Assembly (NCBI GenBank): GCA_963965975.1
Contig: OZ014411.1
Coordinates: 932,501-996,500 of the forward strand
Length of the DNA stretch: 64,000 nucleotides
Direction: 5' to 3'
Source of the DNA: Xestospongia bergquistia
Lineage: Eukaryota > Porifera > Demospongiae > Haplosclerida > Petrosiidae
A program made the translations under genes and the position numbers. Below the pieces are notes generated by a model. That model saw only the letters and a program-made list of their open reading frames with translations, made no database searches and was not told the DNA's origin. Below, piece by piece: positions 47,874-62,800 of this stretch. The stretch's first letter is position 1. The number at the start of each line of letters is the position of its first letter.

Positions 47874-50800
47874 AACTCAGAGAATTGATAAGTTGAAGAA
47901 GTTATGGTGCTTGGACAAAAAGGTTTATCACTTAGCTAAAGAAAGGCTAGCTTTTTAGACTAAAAATTTGTAACAAATCAGCTAATATAGTAGGTGGCTT
48001 TGTTAAGCAGTACTACAACCTATATTAACTCACTTTATCCTTAATGTCAATAGAACAGCCACTCTCAATGAGATGAAGTGCAATATCTGGATGGTCATTC
48101 TCAGCAGCAACAAAGAATGCTGTCTTTCCATCCTATTGTAACATAATTATAACATTTACAAAGAATAAAGAGATGTATTAATGTACATGCAATCAGAAAT
48201 TGGTAACTCTTAATCATTAAAATTAATTACTCACAACAAAATGTGTACAACATGAACTACTATAATAAGTGGCCTTTTTAACCAGTACTATAATCTATAT
48301 TAACTCACCTTATTCTTAATATTAACAGAACAGCCATTCTCAATCAGAAGAAGTGCAATATCTGTATGGTTATTCTCAATAGCCAAATGAAGTGCAGTCT
48401 CTCCATGCTAATATAACATATACGACAGGTAGAGAATAGACAGATGAATTTATGTATATGTAATTAAATATTTGATATTCTTTGTTTTGACAAGATTATA
48501 ACAAGAACGCATACAATATGGTCATAGACTATACTTTACTATGATTGAACTACTAAATATTGAATTGATACATTTAATATAGTTGTTAAGACATAATATA
48601 TTGATGAATATTGGTAGATGGTCTACTATGTCATAGTTAAAGAAATAACTACAATTACAGAAGAAATAAAGATGAAAGATCATTCACTTAGTATTTATCA
48701 CTGAAATGTACATATACATATTGTCAAAAAACTAAGAGAAATGTTCAAAATGGCAAACAGATGACTATTGCTTAGCAAAAAAACATACATTTGCATTATT
48801 GCATCAACCTCTCCAACTACATTGAATCTGACTAGAGAAATGCTATGTATATTTACATGAGGCAAAGATGTTTAAAAACACATTAACTTGATTCATCTTC
48901 GATAATTTAGGCTAATCTTTCAGACATTGGTAACATATACAGACAGATTTAAAGGCATCAATAAGTTGGAATAGCAATTAATGTTGGAACACTAGCTGTA
49001 ATAAATAATAGAAGAGCATGTAGTAGCAGTAGCAGTAGTAGTTGAAGTCGTGGTAGAAATAGTAATAAAATATAATAGAAATAACAGTTGTAGGTATAGT
49101 AAGAGCAATACTACTTCTTTTTTAAAAAAAAACATTTGTAATCATCTTGTTTGTCATCATCCACAAAAGCAATCAAATAGTCACTATGTATGTGCTTAAT
49201 CACCTACAGCAACACTTCTGGATCACTAGATCTGAAAACTATGCCATTTGGAACTACTATTTCATGAAAACCAAAGTGTATGCAGTTGGAATAAGCAAAA
49301 TTACCTGTTCGTACAAAAAAAGAGATCCTTCTGAGTTGTAATTAAATTGGGTAGGGCTCTGATGAAATATTAAAACTTGAAATATTTCTTATTTCATTAC
49401 TAATAATCCACTCTTAAAATTACAATACAAAAATATAATTTGTTAAATTGACATTGAGTATACCTCATTAGCAATGTTAATATTGGCTTGTTTAGTGAGT
49501 AATTCTCTCACACCTTCCAAATCACCTTCTTTTGCAGATTTGAGTAGTAGAGTGTCCTATAGAAGAGATCACAGTACACGATTTATGTCCATATAACATA
49601 ACATAGTACTGATACAATACAATTCACTGAACATTATATTACATTATACATTATATGTAACTGAATAGTGAATTATGATGTATACCTAAACAGTAGTGAT
49701 GCTAATAGAGGATTTAATATTACTGTGATTGACATATGTTGATTTTATTAGCTTTGTCTCCAGTCTATAAAGTTAGTTTATTTACATTTTTTCCTGTATA
49801 AATATCACATGTTACTTACAACTTTCACTTCCTCCAAATTACTGTCTCTGGATAATGTTAATAGCTTGACAATATCATCTTCATTTTCCCAATATGCACC
49901 ATGTAGTGGAATTCTACCATACTAGACATACAGTTATAATTAAGATGCAAATTTAATATTAAAAATATGAAGCAAGTATAGAAGTAATAATAGCTCATAG
50001 TATAAAAAGTTATTTGAAAGCTGTTTTGATATACCATGATTGCAACCATAGCTAAACAATACACAGAGATCATTCTTTGTCATTTTTCTAAGTGGCCGAA
50101 GTAACTCTCAATGTATAAACATCAATAATATTTAGTACATGTACATGTCAGTATTTACATAACTTAACATGAATACATGATATGTCACTGACCTTGTCTG
50201 GAACATTCACTTGAACACCATGGTCTAGAAATACTTGTACTACTTCATCGTGACCTTTGTAACATGCTATGAACATCGGAATCATGCCATCCTAAACAAT
50301 ATAAAATATTATTTTCACATACTGCCACAAACTATATAGAAAAATTATTACTAAGTGACACTCTGTTAGGTGAACTTTTACTAAAATTTATCAACATGAT
50401 AAATGTAATAAAGAGTTACAGTGTTTATAAATATAAAATCATACACTACTATAGTTACTCCATAGTTTACAAGTACATAATACTTAGATTGAATTCAGTC
50501 CCCAGTATCCACCATTTATAATAAATGAATAGTCTAATTTTCAATAACAGAATTAATGTAAAAGTAAATTTTAAAAATTAGAGAAAAGTCAACAATGTGG
50601 ATATGACAATGCTAAAGAGGAAGAGACAAAATTTTCAAGAATAATTATGCATATAAAATCCATGCAAAAGTCCCTAAATAAGTAGTTAACCAATATATGT
50701 CCTATACTGATGTATGAGAGCTTAAAAAATAAAAATATCATCATTCTCAGTTAAGAACAAAATAGATTGAAGGGTCTAGCTATTTACAGAGAGAATTTTG

Positions 50801-53800
50801 CATGACTTTCTGTGTACATATTCATCCTTAGCTGTTTTATTTCAATTGTTTTTGATATAATAATTAACACAGATCAAACTAAACAGCAATATTTATCTGA
50901 AAGATGGACGCATTGTGAAGTGGAGAATACTACAAATGTGGACGTTCTCACAGCAATAACTTTTATTTCAGTTTTCTAGTTTTGCATAAACATAGAGTAT
51001 AAAATCGTCTAAGCGTCTAAAGTATAAAAATAAGTTGAGACACTCCACATACATGTATGTACATGAGACAATAGGTTTTTTAAAAACACATTAAATTGAA
51101 TCATCTTTAACATTTTTGGCCGATTTTCAGAGATAGGTGACATATATAACTGTCAGTATAGTATATTAATGAACTAATATTTAGAACAAACAATATATAT
51201 AGAGAGATGTTATAACAGAAACTGTATTAATAATAGTCCATAGTAGGTGCATTAAAATAATATACATGAAGCTGACTTTTAAATTGATTTACAGAGTTTG
51301 AATATTCGATAAGAGATGGAAGCAAATTCCACAACTTAATTGTGGTAGGCAAGAAGGAGTTATACAATGCATTTGTGTGGCATACCAGCAACTTTAAATT
51401 GTGAGGATGATTGAAGTAAGATATTGAAGATTTAGGAGTAAAACATTTGTGACAGATAATTATGTAGAGGAGGATTATTTTTTGAGGTGGTACATATGTA
51501 CAGGAAAGGGTTATGATTTAAAAATGGTCAACAAGTGTAGAATAGTTATAATATAGATCATCTCTTAGCACATACTTTAGTGAAAAGAATTGGACTTTCT
51601 ATTGGAAATCTCCCTTTAGTGAACTGAGGGTCCCAGATAGATGAGAAGTAACTTAGAAATGACAGAACTTGCAATTTGTAGAGTTTATTGGATCTTTGAA
51701 AAGGTGGAACCCTCAAGTAAAACTTATTGAAATCTGCAATTTAAGTTGCTATTTGGCCAAGGTGGAAAGGGTATTTAGAAGTGGTTAATGAGTAATGGAG
51801 TTAAAAGCTTTGATGAGATCAAATAAAGCACTGCATATGCACTTCAGACCAAGGAAAGGGTGCCATGACTTGGTAGTGGATATTAGAGCTGTTTCTGTTA
51901 AGAAAGCTAACCTAAATCCACGTTGACTTGACAGTCAGAAAAAAATTTATATTTGAAGAGCAAACATTGCATAATCAGTTAAACATGTGAAGTCCAAAAA
52001 CTTTACTTATAAAAGAGAGAGAAGTGATATTGGACATCAATCAGTTGGGTAAGATGTTGAAGGTCTTTTAGGGATATGTATCATCACTTGAGAGAATGTC
52101 CAGTCATCAAAGAATACAGTAGCCAAAATTGACAGGTTGAAGAAAAGTGACAAGGGACAGACTAATGTAGTTAACACTTCCTTTTAGCATCTTAGCGATA
52201 TATCTTCAAGACCAGATGCAGTGTCAGTCAGCAATTGGGTATTGACAGTCAGAAAGAAATTTATATTTGAAGAGCAAACATTGCATAATCAGTTAAACAT
52301 GTGAAGTCCAAAAACTTTACTTATGAGAGAGAGAGAAGTGATATTGGACATCAATCAGTTGGGTAAGATGTTGAAGGTCTTGTAAATGCTAATTCATTGC
52401 TCTTATTTAATGGCATTTTGTGGACATTAAGAGAGAGACATGATTCTTGTTGCAGAATACATGACTTTGACATTCAGAAAATGTAAACAGGTTGTTACTA
52501 GTAAGAGGTAAGGTTAGTGGTTTCTTATTTAGCTTTTTAACAATGACTGAAATCATTTGGAGAAAGAAAAGATAGAGAAGTTTTGAAAACTTTAGTCTTT
52601 TGTTGATATGGAAGAGTCTTGTTGCAGTAGATGTAATATCAAGGCATTATATGAGAAGAACCTGCCTTTTTCCACTTTCATATAAACGGTTTCTTTTCCT
52701 TACACATTTAATGATAGGTTCATGTGCCCATGGTGGAGAAGTAGATAAGAGATCAGAGACAATTAATGTAAAAGGGGAACAATAGTGAGAGAAGTGGGTA
52801 GGTTTATGAATAATTTGATGAAGAGCAAGAAATTTTGTGAAATAAAGAAGTTTAAGATGAGGATTTGTTAAAATCAAGAAGAAATTGTGACAATTATTTA
52901 AATATATGTAAGTGAAAATCCAGCTAGAAAGTCCAAGTCCATGATTCTATTAGGACGACTATAAGAATTAGAAAGTGTGAACTGATACATTTTAAGCATG
53001 ACTGATAGAAGAATGAGTTCTAGATTTGCAAGCAAGCCAAGGTATGAAAGAGACAATAAAGGTGGTTTTAACATAGGTAGCTACACCACCACCATGACAT
53101 TCACAATCATGTTGAAAGAAGAGATAACTGTGAAGAGATATCTCAGAGCCAGAAATATTAGGGGATAACCAAGTTTCCACAAGATAGATAATGTCAGGAG
53201 AAGACACAGATTAAAAGACGGTCATCTAAGTTAGAGATTAAGCCTCTGGCATTGAAAGGTACATTTATTGTTTTATTGTTAGAGGATGGTGGGGATGTGG
53301 TAGAAGTTCATGAAGAAGATTGATAATGTGAGATATTTCCTGATAGGGGAAGAGATCTGAGAACGTGGGAATCATCTAAAAAGATGAAGGATGGACAGAA
53401 GGATAGCTGAGAAATAGTGACAAGATGAAAGGGAGGGAAGTAATGGAAGTTTCATTGGAAGAGGTGGAATCATTGAAGAGATAGAGGATGTACTGGAAGA
53501 TAATTGGGAAATGGAGGGTGACAGGATAGATGTGGAAGGAGAGATAACGAAGTAGGAAGTAATGGAAGTTTCATTGCAGGAGATGGTGATAATTATGCTT
53601 CATTAGATAAGATGGTAATAATGGTGGTTCCATTGGAGAAGATGGCAATAATGGCGTTTTCATTGGAGGAGGTGGTAATATTGATAGAGGGTTTTATTGG
53701 AAGTAATCGAGAATTTAGTAGTGCAGGTTTTATTGGACATTAAAATAAAAAAAGGTTTTCATGGGTGTAGAGAAGATGGCTTGCTTTTGACAGAAGGTAG

Positions 53801-56800
53801 TTGAATACTTATGTTTGAACTAGGTTTGGTCCTATGGTTTTGAGATTTCTAGTAAAAATAGCAATGTTGATTGTTCTACTTCATGGAGTGGAGGAGATAT
53901 TGGGCTGCAAAGAGCTTTCATTGCTAAGTATATCTGCAGTGAATGTAGAGGTAATCTTGTTTGAGTTGGCATTAGAAATATTGGAAACAAAATAAGGAAG
54001 AGAGGCATTTAGGATAGAGTTAGCATTTGGAGTAATAGAAAGAATGCTTCACCATGAAGAGTTGTCATTGCTAGGTAGATTGGTAGTAGAAACTAAGGTA
54101 ATATGACAATCACTATTGTGGCTAGATGAACCTAAAAAAGACTGGGCACGTTGATTTTCAAAGAATCAAGCACTGAAAGACTTAAAGGAATTTTCAAGAT
54201 TTATAATATGAGCTTTTAAGAGAGAAATTCAGACCTTAGATTAGATATCATAGAAAGAAATGTTTTGACACAGTATGGGCAAACAAAAGGAAATTCATTG
54301 GCAACTTGAGCAGCAATGTTGACACATTCACTGAACATGAACAGATTTCACAGTGGAGCACTAGACCATGTTCTTCTTGCAAAATACAAATACATTTCAT
54401 AACATTACCTTAAGGGTCAGGGTTAATTTCTATATCACCACAAAGTAGCAAAGAATGCAGAGAAAGAGTTGTGTTGCAAGAGAGGATAGGGGAAATGAGT
54501 GACATTGTTATAAATTTCTCATAAATTGAGAGTGACTAGATGGACAACCATAAAGTCAGTCCTTGGTCATGATACATAGACTTTATTAACAAATATATAG
54601 ATATAGACATATTCTTATATGGACACAGAACTACTAACACACACATATATAGGAGGATGTATCAATTGTAGAGTCACTGGAAATATTCTGCTGACTTAAC
54701 TCAAGGTGGCATTGACATTCGTGTTCCGCATTTATTATAATAACAGAGTAATAATATCATTCATATTATTCATTATTCATCATTATTATTATTCATTGTT
54801 CAAATAATTTAGACAAAAATATTTCATTGATAGAGGACAACAAATTTTTTTAAAAAACACCAATTCCCAGAATTATGATACATGTTATAACATGCTGATT
54901 GTCAATGCCTTATAACCATATATACTATCATCAATTGCGACACTCCTCATTTTAAAGTATCATGTTATTTCATGATGAAAACAATTAGAGCATAATAGGT
55001 CATTTTTGTCTTTATGACAAATTAAACTTCCATATTTTAATAACATGAGTGAACAATAATATATTACAGTTCTGACATTAACATAGAACTACACATGCAT
55101 ATTGTTTTATATAAAAATTAACCACTCTCCATGTTGTAGTAACTACATATATAATATTATGTAATATATTATGGAAATCACAACTTCTACAGTGAGAAGT
55201 ATTGTTACAGCATTGGTTTTTATAAGAAAATAAATCATAAGTTTTTAAATTGCATTTTCAACTTACAAAATTTCCTCAATTAAGACTACTTCAAATAATT
55301 GCCTTCCATAATTAAACACAGGAAGCAAACATAAGTTAATAAACCCTTGAATAAATGTCTTTGCTGAGTGTTGTTTGAAGCTCCTATCAGGATGTATATA
55401 TGGTAGGCCTGACTTCTGAGGCATTAAAAATTAAAACTCAAGGAGATCACCTATCATAGTTACAGCAGCTTAAAAATCAAGTTTATTAGAGAGGCTTTGT
55501 TTGAAGAAATAGATTCAATACTTTAAAAATGGATCTGTGATTACTAAACACTTTTACTATTTAAGGAAGATTAAAAATGATAAGATGTAATTTGCTACAA
55601 AGTGACTTCAAAAGGCCAAAAGTAATGAAAAATAACATTTAATGTTTTGTATTTGTTGTCAGGTAAGCATCAATAAAACAACACCTACACTGAATAAACC
55701 CTTTCCTTGTTTTAATAACAGATCAAAAAGCGTAATAAACAAGGAGTTTAAAGAAAGAAATACAATTTTGAACTCATCAAAGCATCAATACAACTGTATA
55801 TAATAAAAACTTACTTTGTTTGCCAGATCAGTATTAGCATTAGCCTTTAGTAACATTTGCACAATTTCACTGTAGCCCTTCTTTGATGCAACATAGAGAG
55901 GAGTCTTGTCTTTCTATATACATACAAAGATGAACGTAATGTGAGAAACATCAAATTAAATAATGAGTATAATCATGTATATAGTACATCTAAACAGTAA
56001 CAACATACACATGTAGTATGATAGATAATATTTTAAAAAAACAAAACTAAATTAATAATAACATAGAGCTTTAACAAAGCTTTTTGTCATACTTATTGCC
56101 ACATTTAGATGGATGTATTACATGGTGTTTAACTCAGGAGAGTTGTGTCAATTTTTGATATGCCTTAAAGCATAATGTATTCGAAACTGAAAATATATCA
56201 CTAAAGCAAATTAAGAAAAAAAGATTCCTTGTCAGATAAGAGTTAATATGCTATATCTATTAATTACTTAATTTAATAACATATTGTTACACAATTAATC
56301 TCATAGTACATTAGGAATATTAGTTGATAAAATAGTATGTTATTGTATTTACCTTACATTCAACATCTATAATCAAATATTGATTAAATCAACCAGTGAT
56401 ATAACTACATTGAATAAACACCTGTCTTGTTTTAATGCAAGGTCAAAATGGTCTGATTTAAATAAAAATTAAGGTGTTTTAATCAATGAAATATATTAAT
56501 TATATTACATGAGACAACTTACACTGTTTGCTATATCAGTACTAGCATTAGCCTTTAGCAACAATTCCACAATTTTATTGTAGTCTCCCTTTGAGGCAAC
56601 ATAGAGAGGAGTCTTACCATCCTATATATATATATAGAGAGAGAACTAAATACTATGATAGAAACATGAAATACAATAATCACATTACATGAAACAATTT
56701 ACATTGTTTGCTATATCATGAGAGAAACATAAAATACATTAATTATATTACATGAGACAACTTACATTGTTTGCTATATCAGTACTAGCATTAGCCTTTA

Positions 56801-59800
56801 GCAACAATTCCACAATTTCATTGTATCCTCTCTTTGAGGCAACATATAGAGGGGTCTTGCCATCCTATATATAGATAGAAAGAAATAAAATGAGATAAAT
56901 ATGAAATACATTAATTATATTACATAAGACAACATACATTGTTTGCTATATCAGTACTAGCATTAGCCTTTAGCAACAATTCCACGATCTCACTGTAGCC
57001 TCTCTTTGAGCCAACATAGAGAGGAGTCTTGTCTTTCTATATACATACAAAGGTAAATGTTATGTGAGAAACATCAAATTAAATAGTGAGTGCAATCACG
57101 TATATGTTACATCTAAACAGTGACAACATACACATGTAGTATGTTTAAAAATATTTAATTAACAATAACAAAATACATATGTGTGTGTTTCATATTGAAT
57201 AAAAAATGATGAGCACAAAAATATACATGTACACATTGTAGTGAAAATATGTATAATAAAAGTACATGTATTTGTCACATTTAAGTAGATAATCCTCAAA
57301 ACATGTACTACATGTAAATGTCTATACTATGATAAAATGTCAAACTATTTAACTCAGGACAGTTGTATTAAGTTTTGACATGTCCCAAAGCTTAATGTAA
57401 TGAGAACAAATGACCTTAAGTAAGTCTTTCTTTGATGGAGTAGCTCCAACTACTTCAGGTTAACCAAGGGATCAATTTTCAAGGCTAACATTAATCAGTG
57501 TTACTCAATAAACAGACAGTGATGTTACAGACCACACCTAGTCATGGCATTTCTTTTACCCGGCCATATATGAATAAATTGCAATGCAAGCCTTGGCTCC
57601 CTTATTTTAAAAGCTGTTTATTTCCAAAAATATTTTTTTAATAATCAGATATGTTAAACCCTACTACAAAAGAAGACTAATCATTGGATAACTGTCTTTT
57701 ACATAGCAAAAGCATAGAAACATTGTCTAATATAAGTACTTGCTTTGTACATGTTCTGCAGACAAGCACCATGTTAACTTTGACCTTAGAAATCACTATA
57801 TCATCATATTAATACACATATCCTTTCTTCTAATAATAGTTTATTATAGGTAATAAACAGATCTTGTGATTAATAATCCATAACTATGATGGGGACATAG
57901 TACCACATCATAACAAGTAATTGTGTTATTGCATGCTAAAATGAGGAAACTATAGACAGAGAGTCTTAGTTTTGTTTTGAATAAGAAACACACATTATAT
58001 AATGAATTCAAGCCGTTATAACATTACATTGGAAACAAAACCTTTTGAATGTCTCTGCCTAAATAAATTGATCTTCCAATTTCAAATTTACAAGTTATAG
58101 GCCTTTCAGTTAGGGTAATCAGGTCTAAATTTTGCTATGCTTGCCCATCTTTAGACTTACTACCTCATTCATAAAATGTTATGTGGGTCTTATCATTATG
58201 AGATCTGAAAGATCAATACTGGCTGCTATGAATTATTAATTCTGAGAATTATTTATATAAGATATTACCTACTTTCTTATTTTTCTCTCTGAAGAAATTA
58301 ATTAAATGATATACATTGTCATATCATAAACTTACGTTATTAACAATATCGACATTAACTCCAGCTTTCGTTAGAAGATCAACAGTGTTATAATCACCTC
58401 TAGAACATGCTATGTGTAATGCTGTGTCACCATTCTGCATACAACAAAGATACATAATAAATTATAACACAATTGTTATATAAAGAATATCTGAACTTTG
58501 ATGCATACTGGTGCTTTAAATAGATATTTTAAGGTTAAATACCTTGCTACTTTTGTGTATGATTATGCATGCATGTGTGTGTGTGTATAGAACAACAGTA
58601 TCAGTGAATGTCTTGGAATTCAACAAAATTTAATTTAAAATAGTACATGTACTAGTAACACAACATGTATATCATCTATAGGTAGGTAGATAGAATCACT
58701 ACAACTTGTCACAGTGTGTTGTACTCTCGTATAGTATTATTATGAGAGTGGCTCTAATATTATGAAGTCAACCAAACTTTAAAATAAAGTATGCATGTAC
58801 AATTTGACCAAGGTTGCTGGGACTAAAATGAATAATTATTATTATGCCAGTGGTTTAGCTCCACCCATCTATTTACAATTAATGTTATCAAATATTAGGA
58901 AGAGTTTGTCAACTTAATAGATAAATGGAAAAATCCTATAGCTAATATGACTGGCACATATCAGTTTACATGCCTGCAAAAACAATAAAATATCATTTCA
59001 TATACTTCTATCAAAGGTTATAATTTTTTGTGGTTAAAATACATAACTTGCTGTATCTAATAAAATTGTTTAATTCTCAATATTAATTTTTGTCAATTTG
59101 TTTCTAAGCACTTTGTAAAGAAAGTGTAAAAACGTCTTTAATACCCACATACTAATAATATTCAGTACATGTACATGTCAATATTTACATAACTTAGCAA
59201 AAACACCTGATGTGTCACTGACCTTGTCTGGAACATCATGAGCACCATGGTCTTGTAATAGTTGTACTACATTATCATGACCAAATAAACGTGCTATGTC
59301 CAATGGAGTGTCACCATACTAAACAACATAAAATAATACTGTCATAAACTAGCACAAACTAAATGGCAAAGAGAACATTGATCCTCTGTTATAGGCTATG
59401 TCATGTGTTTTTTTTACTAAACTAATCACGTACTATAATCTATTTAAACTACTCACTGATAACTATGACATTCTTTTATAGTCTTCCGTAGAAGACTAGT
59501 ATTTATAATTACAATAAACACAACAATGGGTGTGGTTTATTGTCATCAACTTGTAACCATACTAAACAACATAAAATATGGTGTATTGTCTACATACACC
59601 CTAACTATGCATACACAGAAGTTGCAAGGCTATTTAAATTAGTTATCTCTAAAATCCACTCCATATTTTATACGAATGTAATTTTTCAGGATTTACAGTA
59701 AATTATAGATAAATTAGCAAAAATTAAACCTCATCAGCAATGTTAACATTGGCGTGCTTGATGATTAATCCTCTTACACCTTCCAAATCACCCTTTTTTG

Positions 59801-62800
59801 AAAAATTGAGAAGAAGTATGTCCTATAGAAAAGATCAAAGTACACATAACATAACGTAATATTGATAAAATATAATTCACTGAAAATTATATTACATCAT
59901 ACATTATATCTAACTGATTATGGTGATCTATACCTAAACAATAGTGTTATCATTACTAACAGACGATTTAATATTACTATGATTGCTCTATATTAATATT
60001 TTTAGCTTTGTATCCTATCTAGTTTAATCAACATTTATTTATGATTGGACATAACAATTTACTTACAACTTTCACTGCCTCCAAATTACTGGCTCCTAAT
60101 TGTGTTAATAGCTTGACAATGTCATCTTTACTTCTAGAGTAGGCAGCATGCAGGGGTGTTCTGCCATACTAAGTAATAACAAAACCAACGACATATTACA
60201 AAATATCATGTGAAACTATTCAATTGTAACATATTATTATTGTCTTGTCATAATTATATTGTGCTGTTTAATAATAAATCTCAAATATATGTAAGTATTC
60301 AAATTTTTATGCCAAGTTGTTATCTGTTTATATATGATATTTAATAATCTGACAAGATTGCTAAATTCTAATTATTTAATTTGTGTGCATTTTATAAACA
60401 AAAAGTACATTCATCCTTTAATACCAACATAATGACTAAAAGCTGTGTCCATATATAATACCTTTATAGCAATTATGAAAAGGGATTTAAAAGCTTTATC
60501 AATACAGCAACCATAGCTGAACAATGAAAATAAACATAATATTAGATTTGTCCATTTCCTAATTGATCAAAGAAACTTCTACTGTATAAACATCAATAAA
60601 TTCAATACATGTACATGTCAATATTTATATAACTTAACATGAATACACAATATGTCACTGACCTTGTCTGGAACATTCATTTGAACACCATGATCTAGTA
60701 ATACTTGTACTACTTTATCATGACCATAGTAACATGCTATGTACAATGGAGTCAAGCCATCCTAAACAACATTAAATGTTACTGTCAAATACTAACACAA
60801 ACTATATACAAAAATATTACTAAGCAATCATAGAGAACATACACCCTCTGTTAGAGATATGTTATCATAGATTGTCTTCCTTTAAATAAATTATATCCAA
60901 CTGTGGATAATACTGTACCACACCTCTTTTTTGAAAAGCTAAAAGGTGTGACAAGAAGAGTTAACTTTTCTATTTTTAGCCATGTAAGTGTTAATAAAAA
61001 TGTCTCTGATGAAAAAATGTCTACAAGCCTCATTTTAACACCAGGCAAAACATGCCTTAATTACATGTATAAAAACACCAAGGTGTTTACAGTAATTAAT
61101 GAAGTATAATAATTATCTTAATAAAGTAATCCGTATCAGTATAATTGTACATAAGAATACTTACTTTCCTTGCTATATCAGTCCTAGCATTTGCCTTTAG
61201 TAACACTTGCACAATTTCACTGTAGCCTTTCATTGATGCAATATAGAGAGGGCTTTCATCTTCCTACAGAGGTAGATGTCATGTGAGGAACATTAAGTAA
61301 AATAGTGAGTACAATCATGTATATATTACATCGAAACAGTAACAACATACACATGTAGTAAGATAGAAAATATTATAAAACAAAATTAAATTAAAAATGA
61401 CATAATACATGTGTGTGTTTAATATAAAGGAAAACTGGTATATATACTACATTCTACATGATGCATTAGTAGTAAAAGTATTGGTTATAAACTAAAGTAC
61501 GTCTATATGTACTTGTCTTAAATATCATGTATATGTACTATGTGGAATTACACTTGAAATTAACTTTGATCTTGTAACAATAATGACTGTGGTCATTATA
61601 ATCATAAACTCATGACATACAGTCAAGGATGAACCACTACTTATCTGTTATAGGTATGTCTAAAGTTCATTGGATCAAAGGCTTACTCATAATGAACAAT
61701 CATCTGCCTAATTTGCTTACCTTGCTTGTCGGCTAAGGCGAAGTTAGCTCATTAGTTTTTATGTATGTAAAAATTTGTGACCAAGTCTGACAAGAGTGGT
61801 CTTATCTCACTCAAAAATTTGAAATAAATGCTTATGCATAAATGGTTACTATACAGCTATCTTAAACAGAAAGTATATATAATGCCATATGAAGGAAGAA
61901 TAAACATTATACTTCTTGCATACTAAGATTCATGAGCTGCCGTAAAAGATCCCTGCATAGCAACTGTTTACACACAAGGATTTTTCAAAATGTTTACATT
62001 ATATAAATTCTTTTGGAAATTTAAACTATTACAGTAAGTGGATTTGCTAAACAGTAATATAACCTATATTAACTTACGTCATTCTTAATATCCACAGAAG
62101 AGCCATTCTCAATCAAAAGACGTAAAATATCTGTATGGTTATTCTCAGCAGCCAAATACAGTGCAGTCTTTCCATACTAATATAATATATGACATTAAAA
62201 AGAATAAACAGATTTACATGTACAAATTAGAAATTTGAATAGACTAATATGTCATTTATATGTGCTAGTATATACTTTATTAATTAAAGATAAAAAAAAT
62301 TGAATGAATCCATTCTATATGGTGGATAAGATATATATTTACAGAATTCCACACAAATACATTGTTTTTAAAAGCTACTAATATAAATAAATTAAAAAGA
62401 GTTACTATTGTGTCACAGATAAAGAAATAACAATAAGTATAGACAATACTATGAGAGAGCAAAGAAATAAATACCACGTCAGTTACTTAATAATTATAAA
62501 TGAAATGTACAAAAGAATAAGTAGAAATATATACTGTCTAATCACAGGATATATCTCTACATTGTTACATTAACTTCTTCAACTAAGTTGTTAATTATCT
62601 CAATCTGATATATCCAAAGAAAGTAATCAAATAAAAATCCAGAACTACTCATGTTATCATTAAGTTTATGTATATCACACATTAAAGGAAATACACATGA
62701 GAGGTAGATATTATTGGATGATAATTGAGTAGTTAAAACATAAATTAATGTTTAATTCTAACAAAGCATTTGGCTTACTAAATATGATGTGTTTGGAATC

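Larger units (their letters stand above)
51227..54560 (-). mobile_element. Dead CR1/L2-like non-LTR retrotransposon
   Basis: Minus-strand pieces occur in LINE order. ORF1-like region (54,450-53,300): 2A-like CGDIEINPDP, then a Cys/His finger ending VCPYC, then a proline-rich tract. Apurinic-type endonuclease (53,265-52,650): FNARGLISNLDD, IYLVETWLSP, HGGGVATYVKT, IIHKPTHF. Reverse transcriptase: CPISLLSLISKVF (twice, through a local duplication) and ALFDLIKAFNSITH (about 51,810). C-terminal tail: IWDPQFTKG, AKRWSILYY, FLPTTIKLWNLLPS, FKSQL and TAA at 51227. The YxDD region appears deleted between 51,800 and 51,650, and many stops are present. Antisense or sense copies elsewhere were not seen. 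It sits in a 5.5-kb intron in the same orientation as the host gene. Confidence 0.85.

Noticed and set aside
49019-49060. agtagc-rich tract as a regulatory site
   Set aside because: Simple imperfect trinucleotide repeat in an intron; nothing beyond low complexity supports it.
49858-50073. Minus-strand open frame
   Set aside because: It reads through the type B ankyrin exon in a different frame and into its intron; shadow of the real exon.
41435-62176. CRISPR-like array
   Set aside because: Regular spacing of similar units comes from duplicated ankyrin exons and introns in an animal gene, not short repeats with unique spacers.
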